Positions 1 to 5,529 of a stretch of DNA of 9,772 nucleotides are shown here, one piece after another; within the stretch, counting starts at the first letter, position 1; every line of letters starts with the position of its first letter. Where the stretch lies: NCBI GenBank assembly GCA_024653795.1, contig JANLHY010000208.1, positions 1 to 9,772 of the forward strand, in the 5' to 3' direction. The notes under the pieces are model-generated. The model made no database searches, was not told the DNA's origin, and saw nothing but the letters and a program-made list of their open reading frames with translations. A program made the position numbers and the translations under genes. Source of the stretch: Candidatus Brocadiaceae bacterium (lineage in GTDB: Bacteria > Planctomycetota > Brocadiia > Brocadiales > Brocadiaceae).

Positions 1-219
1 ATTGCTACTATCAGCGCTGGAATCTTCTGTCCCCGTAATTTCTGTCGATTCACTAATTTTCACGGTTACAATGTCTCCGATTCCCCTTGCCCTGTTATCG
101 CTGAAAAGATTTGTATTCAGCGTAATTCGCTTTTTCCAGATTGAATCTGCCTGAATATGATTATTCAAGATTAAAAATATCGTGCTTACAAAAAAATACG
201 TTGTGATTATAGGTCTCAT
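1..219 (-). CDS. flgH: Flagellar L-ring protein FlgH, N-terminal part (cut by window edge)
   Basis: This is the first 73 codons of a reading frame that runs off the left edge. FlgH forms the outer-membrane L-ring bushing around the rod. The N-terminus is a hydrophobic signal peptide (about residues 1-24, ending HIQA before DSIW), followed by the FlgH hallmark NLFSDNRARGIGDIVTVKI and then SEST. The start is well supported: the flgA stop overlaps a GAGG Shine-Dalgarno in TGAGGAAATAATATG, and only 9 nt separate the two genes, so they are translated together. Most FlgH proteins are lipoproteins, but no cysteine occurs anywhere in the visible 73 residues. A type I signal cleavage after IQA is therefore more likely than lipidation. 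The identification is secure; the rest of the gene is not visible. Confidence 0.92.
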   Translation of the reverse strand, partial: MRPIITTYFFVSTIFLILNNHIQADSIWKKRITLNTNLFSDNRARGIGDIVTVKISESTEITGTEDSSADSSN

Positions 220-228
220 ATTATTTCC

Positions 229-1200
229 TCAAAATATAATCTTAACGGTAGTCGAATCTTCGACCTTGCCATATAATTCCTTATTTGAGTCAATATTCCT
301 GATTCTGATAACCTTTCCCATATAACCATCCTCTTTTGCCACTCCTTTTGTTACAACGTGGAGATTGCCCGACTGAACAGATACCTTGATAAAATCGCCT
401 TTTTTTATGAGAGGAGGATTGTCTATCATCTCGGCGGTAATCGGTATGTTTGGCAGGATTGTCCGTATGGCGCGTTTTCCTATAAGGTCTTCAATATTGT
501 CAGATGTTACTCCCGCCAGCTTTGTAGTTTCCATCCGTCTGATCACAAGGTCATCCATTGCCAGGATGTCGTGCCTGTCTATTTTTTTATTGGGAACAAC
601 GATGTCCTCGTAGGTTCGTATGGTAAAGAATACGGGCATTTTCAGATATTGTTTCTCATCGATGGAAATGCGAACAATGAGTTGCACGTTACCCCGATCT
701 TTATTGGCGTCAATTTGTGAAATCTCCCATCGGATATCACCTCCATTGGCTGGTAACAACTTATCCATAGGAGGCCTGTCTGATTCGATAACTATTTCGC
801 TTTCAGGTCTTGATAGTTTTGACAAAAAATATTCCTTTGCCTTACGGATGATTTCTTCTCCTGTAATGGTTATTGATTCTACCGTTATCAGTGATGAAGT
901 CGTACTACCGTAAGTGATCTCTTTAAAATCGATACCCTCATCCATAAGGCGGGCATTGATGATATCTTTTTCAATTTTTCTGACGTTTCCGGGCCAGGGC
1001 GTGTTTCCTATAGAGATATTATTTACCCTTTCCGAGAGAGATGGATTATTGCATGAAACATCTGCAATATCACCCAGCACCATTTGCTTTTCGGGAAGTG
1101 TTACTTTATCTTTGATTTCAATGTTAATCTTTTCTCCTACAGCGGTGTGTATGATGGAGAAAATTACAATTGGTAAAAATATTAAGATATTTAGTTTCAT
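229..1200 (-). CDS. flgA: Flagellar P-ring assembly chaperone FlgA
   Basis: FlgA is a periplasmic chaperone for P-ring (FlgI) assembly. The frame is open from an upstream ATG at 1221, but I prefer the ATG at 1200 (323 aa). It is preceded by purine-rich GGGAAAAGAAAGATTGATT and begins directly with a clean signal peptide (MKLNILIFLPIVIFSIIHT), whereas the upstream ATG has no Shine-Dalgarno. The middle is divergent. A SAF-type domain lies at about residues 200-260, recognisable by VVPNKKIDRHDIL, DDLVIRRMET and LIGKRAIRTILPNIPIT. The C-terminal beta domain follows (KKGDFIKVSVQSGNLHV, then GKVIRIRN and the terminal STTVKIIF), which matches the usual FlgA end. At 323 aa it is longer than the enterobacterial form (about 220 aa), as in many other phyla. 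It sits between flgG and flgH, the normal flgF-G-A-H order. Confidence 0.93.
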   Translation of the reverse strand: MKLNILIFLPIVIFSIIHTAVGEKINIEIKDKVTLPEKQMVLGDIADVSCNNPSLSERVNNISIGNTPWPGNVRKIEKDIINARLMDEGIDFKEITYGSTTSSLITVESITITGEEIIRKAKEYFLSKLSRPESEIVIESDRPPMDKLLPANGGDIRWEISQIDANKDRGNVQLIVRISIDEKQYLKMPVFFTIRTYEDIVVPNKKIDRHDILAMDDLVIRRMETTKLAGVTSDNIEDLIGKRAIRTILPNIPITAEMIDNPPLIKKGDFIKVSVQSGNLHVVTKGVAKEDGYMGKVIRIRNIDSNKELYGKVEDSTTVKIIF

Positions 1201-1245
1201 AATCAATCTTTCTTTTCCCATTATTATTTATGGAAATATGCCAAG

Positions 1246-2025
1246 CTATGTGATGTTGTTAATAGTGGACAGCATTTCGTCGCTGGCCTTTATTGCCCTG
1301 GAATTGATCTCGTATGCGCGTTGGGCTGTAATGAGGTTAACAAGTTCCGTAACTGTCTCAACATTGGAATTCTCAAGGGCTCCTTGAAAAATCTCGCCTG
1401 TTCCTTGCTGACTTGGAGTTGAGACAATGGGAGAACCTGACGCGATGGTTTCTGCATACATATTCCTACCAAGACTATCCAGTCCGGCTGGATTAGGAAA
1501 ATTTGCCAGCATAATTTGACCCACGTTTTGGATGGCGCCAGCAGAGTCTTTTACGGATACCGTTCCATCAGTTCCAATTGAAATTTCTTTGGCGTCTTGA
1601 ATGGTAATGCTTGGTGTTAGTGGTAAACCTTCTGCAGTTACTACCTCTCCCTTACTATTTAATTCAAAAGCGCCATCCCGTGTAAATGCGATAGTGCCAT
1701 CCGGACGGCTGATTTGGAAAAAGCCGTTACCTTCAATAGCAAAGTCTAAGGATCGATTAGTTGTTTGCTGGTTTCCCTGTGAAAACACCTTGGTGGTGGA
1801 TATCGGTCTTACACCACCGCCCAATTGAATACCCGAAGGGATTTCGAAACCCTGGGCAGATTCTGAACCCGCTATGAACTTCTTATCATAGAGGAGATCC
1901 TGGAAGTTGACCTGACTTCTTTTGAAGCCCGTAGTGTTTATGTTTGCCAAATTATTCGCGACATTATCCAAATAAAGTTGTTGAGCCTTCATTCCGGTAG
2001 CGGCAGTATAGAGCGCCCTGATCAT
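1246..2025 (-). CDS. flgG: Flagellar distal rod protein FlgG
   Basis: FlgG builds the distal rod, the drive shaft that crosses the periplasm inside the P- and L-rings. The protein is 259 aa, the usual family length. It opens with MIRALYTAATGM and the conserved rod/hook N-terminal helix NVANNLANINTTGFKR (about residues 21-36). It ends with the matching D0 helix LENSNVETVTELVNLI and AQRAYEINSRAIKASDEML. The start has a strong Shine-Dalgarno (AAAGGAGAT, 5 nt before ATG). flgF ends 21 nt upstream and flgA begins 45 nt downstream, so the gene is inside the same transcription unit. No defect is seen. Confidence 0.97.
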   Translation of the reverse strand: MIRALYTAATGMKAQQLYLDNVANNLANINTTGFKRSQVNFQDLLYDKKFIAGSESAQGFEIPSGIQLGGGVRPISTTKVFSQGNQQTTNRSLDFAIEGNGFFQISRPDGTIAFTRDGAFELNSKGEVVTAEGLPLTPSITIQDAKEISIGTDGTVSVKDSAGAIQNVGQIMLANFPNPAGLDSLGRNMYAETIASGSPIVSTPSQQGTGEIFQGALENSNVETVTELVNLITAQRAYEINSRAIKASDEMLSTINNIT

Positions 2026-2046
2026 AAAAATCTCCTTTCAATCAAG

Positions 2047-2781
2047 TTACGTTGCAAGTTGTATGAGTTTTTTTAACGTTTCATCAATAGAGTCTGTAAC
2101 CTTGTGGCCAACTTGAAAACCTCTCATATTGGCAATCATATTGACCATTTCGTCTACTGCATTTACATTAGACTTTTCCAGATAACGACTGGCGATTTCA
2201 AAGTCAGTTGAATCTTCAGGCTGCGGTGCGTTATCGGATAACTTGTAAGCACTGCCCCCAACAGACTCAAGGGTGCTTAATTTGGAAACATTAACAATCC
2301 GGATATTTCCGATTTCCTGGCCATCCGCAACGATACTTCCATTTCCTTTTATGGCAATGTTTTTAGCATTTTGCGGGAGTTGAATCTCACCTCCGGCGCC
2401 TAAGAGATACCACCCTTCAGGCGTGACAATCTTCATATCCCGGGAAAGCATAAATTGCCCTTTTCGGGTATAGAGAACACTACCGTCATTAGCTTTAACA
2501 GTAAAGAATCCTTCACCTTTTATTGAGATATCTAAGTCATTACCTGTGTATTCCAGCATGCCTTGCGAAAAGTCTGTGGCAATGGTACCTAAACTGCTTC
2601 CGGTGCTTGTAGTGGTATTGGTTTGATCCTGATTTGAAGTACTGGAGATAAAGGACTGGAAAACAGCCACGTTCTTTTTATACCCGGCAGTGTTAATATT
2701 GGCGAGGTTGCGGGCTATAACTGCTTGATAGTCTCCCTGGCTCACCATACTTGAAGCGCCTGTATATAGTCCTACAATCAT
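2047..2781 (-). CDS. flgF: Flagellar proximal rod protein FlgF
   Basis: FlgF is a proximal-rod subunit. I place the start at the ATG at 2781 (244 aa) and not at an in-frame ATG at 2811. The former has GGAGGG five bases upstream and gives the normal family beginning MIVGLYTGASSMVSQGDYQ. The N-terminal helix ARNLANINTAGYKKNVAVF and the C-terminal motif LEKSNVNAVDEMVNMIANM with RGFQVG are typical of the rod/hook/filament axial family. FlgF, rather than another rod protein, is called from gene order (directly before flgG), length and overall similarity; FlgG-like paralogues are hard to separate by eye. The 38 bp encoding LEKSNVNAVDEM recur exactly inside fliK. The gene is first in its unit, behind a candidate sigma-54 promoter. 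Confidence 0.9.
   Translation of the reverse strand: MIVGLYTGASSMVSQGDYQAVIARNLANINTAGYKKNVAVFQSFISSTSNQDQTNTTTSTGSSLGTIATDFSQGMLEYTGNDLDISIKGEGFFTVKANDGSVLYTRKGQFMLSRDMKIVTPEGWYLLGAGGEIQLPQNAKNIAIKGNGSIVADGQEIGNIRIVNVSKLSTLESVGGSAYKLSDNAPQPEDSTDFEIASRYLEKSNVNAVDEMVNMIANMRGFQVGHKVTDSIDETLKKLIQLAT
2145..2182 (-). repeat. 38-bp segment of flgF repeated exactly in fliK (copy in flgF)
   Basis: All 38 bases are identical to 6873-6910. In flgF the segment encodes LEKSNVNAVDEM, the conserved start of the C-terminal axial helix shared by rod and hook proteins. This is therefore the likely source copy. Confidence 0.9.
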
Positions 2782-2786
2782 GTTTA

Positions 2787-2792
2787 CCCTCC
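2787..2792 (-). promoter_or_regulatory. Shine-Dalgarno of flgF
   Basis: GGAGGG, five bases before the ATG at 2781. It decides the flgF start against the in-frame ATG ten codons upstream, which would place this site inside the coding region. The surrounding ACACGGAGGGT block is also present before the GTG start of the lipoprotein gene at 8311. Confidence 0.8.
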
Positions 2793-2832
2793 GTGTTTGA
2801 TGAAAATGCAAAAATCTTTGTTCATGTTACGG

Positions 2833-2849
2833 AGCAATCCAGATACCAA
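2833..2849 (-). promoter_or_regulatory. Candidate sigma-54 promoter (-24/-12) for flgF-flgG-flgA-flgH
   Basis: The minus strand reads TTGGTATCTGGATTGCT. It has the invariant GG, ten intervening bases and the invariant GC, and it matches the TTGG and TTGCT blocks of the TTGGCACG-N4-TTGCW consensus. A start about 12 nt beyond the GC would give a leader of roughly 40 nt to the flgF ATG. Sigma-54 control of rod and hook genes is known in several phyla. The match is by eye and the -24 half is imperfect (TAT in place of CAC). Confidence 0.55.
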
Positions 2850-3168
2850 TTAGTTAAACAAATTTTTATAATATATTCGTCTTTTGTAAGCTACCTTATA
2901 ACAATGTATTCTGACCTTCTTAAAGGTGTTGAATAAAGTTTTAAATAAAATACTGTAAGGGTTTTTATAAATAATTGAGAATATATTTCCTGGTGAATTG
3001 AATAAATTTTCCCAGTGATAAAAAGAAATGTTTAAAAAACTTACACGGTGTTAAAAAAATGTGAAACCATGGAAAGGCAAACCGTAGAATGTTGGAAAGG
3101 ATAAAAGGATTATGGTAATAATTTAATTGTATAGGAATTTTCATTTTATTTAATCGGGTTTTGGGGTG

Positions 3169-3217
3169 ACACGGGTTGTACAGACGCATTGCAATGCGTC
3201 TCTACATTTGTCCGTGT
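3169..3217. repeat. GTAG-footed palindromic REP-like element
   Basis: The core at 3182-3201 is a perfect 20-bp palindrome (AGACGCATTGCAATGCGTCT). It extends through one mismatch to TGTA at 3177-3180 and TACA at 3203-3206. Outside that, ACACGG at 3169-3174 pairs with CCGTGT at 3212-3217. Read on the minus strand, the palindrome is preceded by GTAG, the tetranucleotide that marks the foot of RAYT-mobilised REP elements. Similar GTAGAGACGC palindromes are common in environmental genomes. The family assignment is inference; the palindrome is directly visible. Confidence 0.7.
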
Positions 3218-3281
3218 TTAACTTAAATCCACTCCCCGTTTTCACGAGGACAAGATATTATTTTATAATGGCACAAATTAT

Positions 3282-3414
3282 TCCCCTCTTGGGAGGCGAC
3301 TCCACAATTCCCCCCTTGGGAGGGGGTGGGGTGGGTCCCTTGGTCGTTAAATCTCAGTGAATATTTCACGAATTACCGACTTACCCACCCCTAAATCCCC
3401 TCCCAAGAGGGGAC
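3282..3414. repeat. Cluster of three CCCCTC/TTGGGAGGGG repeat units, two in inverted orientation
   Basis: Unit 1 is at 3283-3296 (CCCCTCTTGGGAGG). Unit 2 is at 3309-3336 (CCCCCCTTGGGAGGGGG followed by TGGGGTGGGT). Unit 3 is at 3383-3413 and is the reverse complement of unit 2 (ACCCACCCCTAAAT, then CCCCTCCCAAGAGGGG). Each unit is itself a small palindrome centred on TTGGGA. Units 2 and 3 can form one long imperfect stem around a central segment of about 46 nt, which contains a further mini-hairpin GTGAA-TAT-TTCAC at 3358-3370. The form is that of a non-coding REP- or MITE-like element. It lies just after the flgE stop, so it may also end transcription or protect the mRNA 3' end, although no U-tract follows. 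Confidence 0.75.
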
Positions 3415-3428
3415 TTTCTACCTTATCG

Positions 3429-5018
3429 TTATCTCTTCAGATTGACAATATCCGAAAGTATCTCATCAGCGGTGGTAATGACCTTTGTGTTGAGCTGGAA
3501 ACCTCTCTGTGCTATAATCAGGGAGGTTAATTCCGTGGCCATATCAACGTTAGAACCCTCCAGATAGCCGCTGGAGATGGAGCCGGCACGGCCTGAACCG
3601 GCGGTTACATAAATAGGTTCACCGGCGGCAGACGTTTGTGTATATAAATTATCCCCCTGCTTTGAAAGACCGTTTAGGTTGTTGAATAAGGCTATTTTTA
3701 ATGTTGCAACGGTTTGTGTGATACCGTTGGTATATAATGCCGTTATGGAACCCCCCGAATCTACCGATATAGAATCAAACGTGCCATATTCATAACCGTC
3801 CTGGCTTGTAGCGGCGGCTGTTGAATTACTGCCATTTTGTGTAAGGCCATCGCTTTTACCTGATGTGCCAAGATTAAGAATTACCGATTGTGTGCTGCCT
3901 ATTCCATTAAATTCGAATGCAAGTGTTGTGCTTCCGCTAGTGCTAAACGTACCGTCACCGTTAAATGCGATATCACTTATTGTGCTGGTGTTAATGATGC
4001 CGTTACTGCTATTCATGGAAGCATTCATCTCCCATTTGTTGTCGCCTTGTTTCGTAAATCTTACGGTGACTGTGTGTTTGGTGCCCTGGGAATCATAAAC
4101 GTCTACAGAGGTGGTATACGTTGCGCCAGTGAAATCATGGTTTGCCCATGTTGATTTACCAGTATTGGAACCACCGTCAGTCAGGGTGGTGGATAAATTG
4201 TCTTTGCCTCCTGTATCTGATTTGACGACAATCTTTCCTGTGCTATCTAAGGATGCTGTTGCTCCATTAGTAGTACCGGAACTAAAAGCGGTATTTATTT
4301 TTGTTATAAGCGCACCAACTGTAGTGCCATCAGCAGTAGTTCCATAAGTAAAGGTTACAGAGACAGAAGTTCCGTCCGGTTTGGTTCCTGTAATAAGAAT
4401 GGTATCTCCGCTAACATAGTCTGTTGTATTGGAATCAAGGCTGTTTAATGTTGTCGATGCGGTTGCTGCAGTATTACTTGAAGTAAGGGATCCTGTCATC
4501 ATCACTACCTCTGCCGTTTCGTTTGCAGCAGATGCATCAAGATTTCCTGTAAGGGAAACCTTGGATGTTGCCTTGCCAGAAACCGTTGAATTATAGGGGA
4601 TGCTGATGGTATTGCCGTTTGTGTCTACAACCTTGTAACCTGTATTAGAATCAATAAGATAATTGTTTGAGTCAGTATCAAATGAACCCACCCTCGTAAA
4701 AAAGTCCTTGTCGCCGCCGCTTACTACAAAAAACCCCTCACCCTGGATTGCGAAGTCAAGTGCATTGTTGGTGGTTTCTAACGTTCCCTGACTATAATTC
4801 GATGAAATGCTTCCAATCTTTACACCCTTTCCTACCTGCATTGGATTACCATTATTCCCATTCGACATTGTCTGGCTTAACAAGTCAGAGAATAGTAACC
4901 TGGATGATTTATAGCCGTAAGTATTGATGTTTGCCAGATTGTTACCGATAACATCCAGCATGTTTTGATGCGCGCGTATACCTGACACGCCTGAATATAA
5001 TGCACCGCCGAGACCCAT
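3429..5018 (-). CDS. flgE: Flagellar hook protein FlgE, with an enlarged variable domain
   Basis: FlgE polymerises into the hook, the universal joint between rod and filament. The N-terminus carries MGLGGALYSGVSGI and the signature GNNLANINTYGYKSSRLLF (about residues 25-43). The C-terminus carries LEGSNVDMATELTSLI and AQRGFQLNTKVITTADEIL (about residues 486-520). The expected inner FlgE blocks are present: ALDFAIQGEGFFVV near 86-99, SLTGNLDASA near 155-164 and SVDVYDSQGTKHTVTVRFTK near 304-323. At 529 aa it exceeds the Salmonella hook protein (about 400 aa). Most of the excess is an inserted segment between the last two blocks (about residues 168-295), part of which (DGTTVGALITKIN, ASLDSTGKIVVKSDTGG) resembles the flagellin IN motif. 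The start has a strong Shine-Dalgarno (AAAGGAGGAATATT-ATG). flgD ends 38 nt upstream. Confidence 0.96.
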   Translation of the reverse strand: MGLGGALYSGVSGIRAHQNMLDVIGNNLANINTYGYKSSRLLFSDLLSQTMSNGNNGNPMQVGKGVKIGSISSNYSQGTLETTNNALDFAIQGEGFFVVSGGDKDFFTRVGSFDTDSNNYLIDSNTGYKVVDTNGNTISIPYNSTVSGKATSKVSLTGNLDASAANETAEVVMMTGSLTSSNTAATASTTLNSLDSNTTDYVSGDTILITGTKPDGTSVSVTFTYGTTADGTTVGALITKINTAFSSGTTNGATASLDSTGKIVVKSDTGGKDNLSTTLTDGGSNTGKSTWANHDFTGATYTTSVDVYDSQGTKHTVTVRFTKQGDNKWEMNASMNSSNGIINTSTISDIAFNGDGTFSTSGSTTLAFEFNGIGSTQSVILNLGTSGKSDGLTQNGSNSTAAATSQDGYEYGTFDSISVDSGGSITALYTNGITQTVATLKIALFNNLNGLSKQGDNLYTQTSAAGEPIYVTAGSGRAGSISSGYLEGSNVDMATELTSLIIAQRGFQLNTKVITTADEILSDIVNLKR

Positions 5019-5056
5019 AATATTCCTCCTTTCAAAAATTAGTTAAGATATTTCTC

Positions 5057-5518
5057 TTATTTCTTGCCAAATAATGTAGATAAAATATTTGATGATGAAC
5101 CTGAACCTGAACTTGTAGTTGTATTATTAACTTCTATGAAATTTGATATGGAAACAGATTCCCCATCAATGACGAAAGATACCGTTCCATCTTTCTCAAG
5201 TTTCACTCCTTCGACAACACCAGAGAGGGTTTCACTACTGCTGCTGGCGCTGTATTTTATGGTTTTACCGATAAACGCTGATGCTAGAGATATTTGATCC
5301 ATTTGCAAAGAGGCTGAACCAATGCTGTTGATATTTGAAATATATTTTGTTTGTTGTTGCTCTTGTTCCAATGTGCTAAATTGTGCTAATTGGGACATAA
5401 ATTCGGTGTTGTCTGTTGGGTCCAGCGGGTTTTGGTTTTGCAATTGTGTTACAAAGAGTGTCAAGAAATTTTGCATGCTGATTTCTGAACTGAGACTCGA
5501 AGCGCTTGATGTGATCAT
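5057..5518 (-). CDS. flgD: Flagellar hook-capping protein FlgD (short form)
   Basis: FlgD is the scaffold cap that directs FlgE polymerisation and is lost from the finished hook. The conserved N-terminal region is clear: MQNFLTLFVTQLQNQNPLDP and TDNTEFMSQLAQFSTLEQ (about residues 15-52). The second half contains a Tudor-like strand region (FIGKTIKYSASSSSETLSG, VEGVKLEKDGTVSFVIDGE). The protein ends in a serine/threonine-rich tail. At 153 aa it lacks the FlgD-Ig domain of the enterobacterial protein (about 230 aa), a short form also known in Firmicutes. The ribosome site AAGGAGAT overlaps the fliK stop (TATATAAGGAGATAAAACATG, 11 nt between the genes), indicating coupled translation with fliK. 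Confidence 0.93.
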   Translation of the reverse strand: MITSSASSLSSEISMQNFLTLFVTQLQNQNPLDPTDNTEFMSQLAQFSTLEQEQQQTKYISNINSIGSASLQMDQISLASAFIGKTIKYSASSSSETLSGVVEGVKLEKDGTVSFVIDGESVSISNFIEVNNTTTSSGSGSSSNILSTLFGKK

Positions 5519-5529
5519 GTTTTATCTCC

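Larger units (their letters stand above)
2782..3428. other. Intergenic region between flgE and flgF
   Basis: About 650 nt without a convincing gene. The half next to flgF is AT-rich and holds the flgF Shine-Dalgarno and the sigma-54 candidate. The half next to flgE holds a GTAG-footed palindrome and a cluster of three CCTCCCAAG-type repeat units. Short open frames exist on both strands but have no start signals or recognisable protein features. No clear T-tailed intrinsic terminator was found after flgE. The gap is long enough to split the flagellar genes into two transcription units. Confidence 0.7.

Noticed and set aside
914..1387. Plus-strand open frame of 157 codons opposite flgA/flgG
   Set aside because: It lies antisense across the ends of two secure genes and their junction, so it is a shadow frame.
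2965..3189. Open frame of about 74 codons on the minus strand in the flgE-flgF gap
   Set aside because: No ribosome site, biased toward Phe/His/Leu from AT-rich DNA, overlaps the palindromic repeat and shows no recognisable domain.
3166..3360. Open frame on the plus strand across the repeats
   Set aside because: It is a translation of the repeat units (PLLGGD, PPLGGGG type residues) with no start signal.
3282..3414. Possible CRISPR or tandem array
   Set aside because: Only three units, in mixed orientation and unequal spacing, each internally palindromic: REP-like, not CRISPR.
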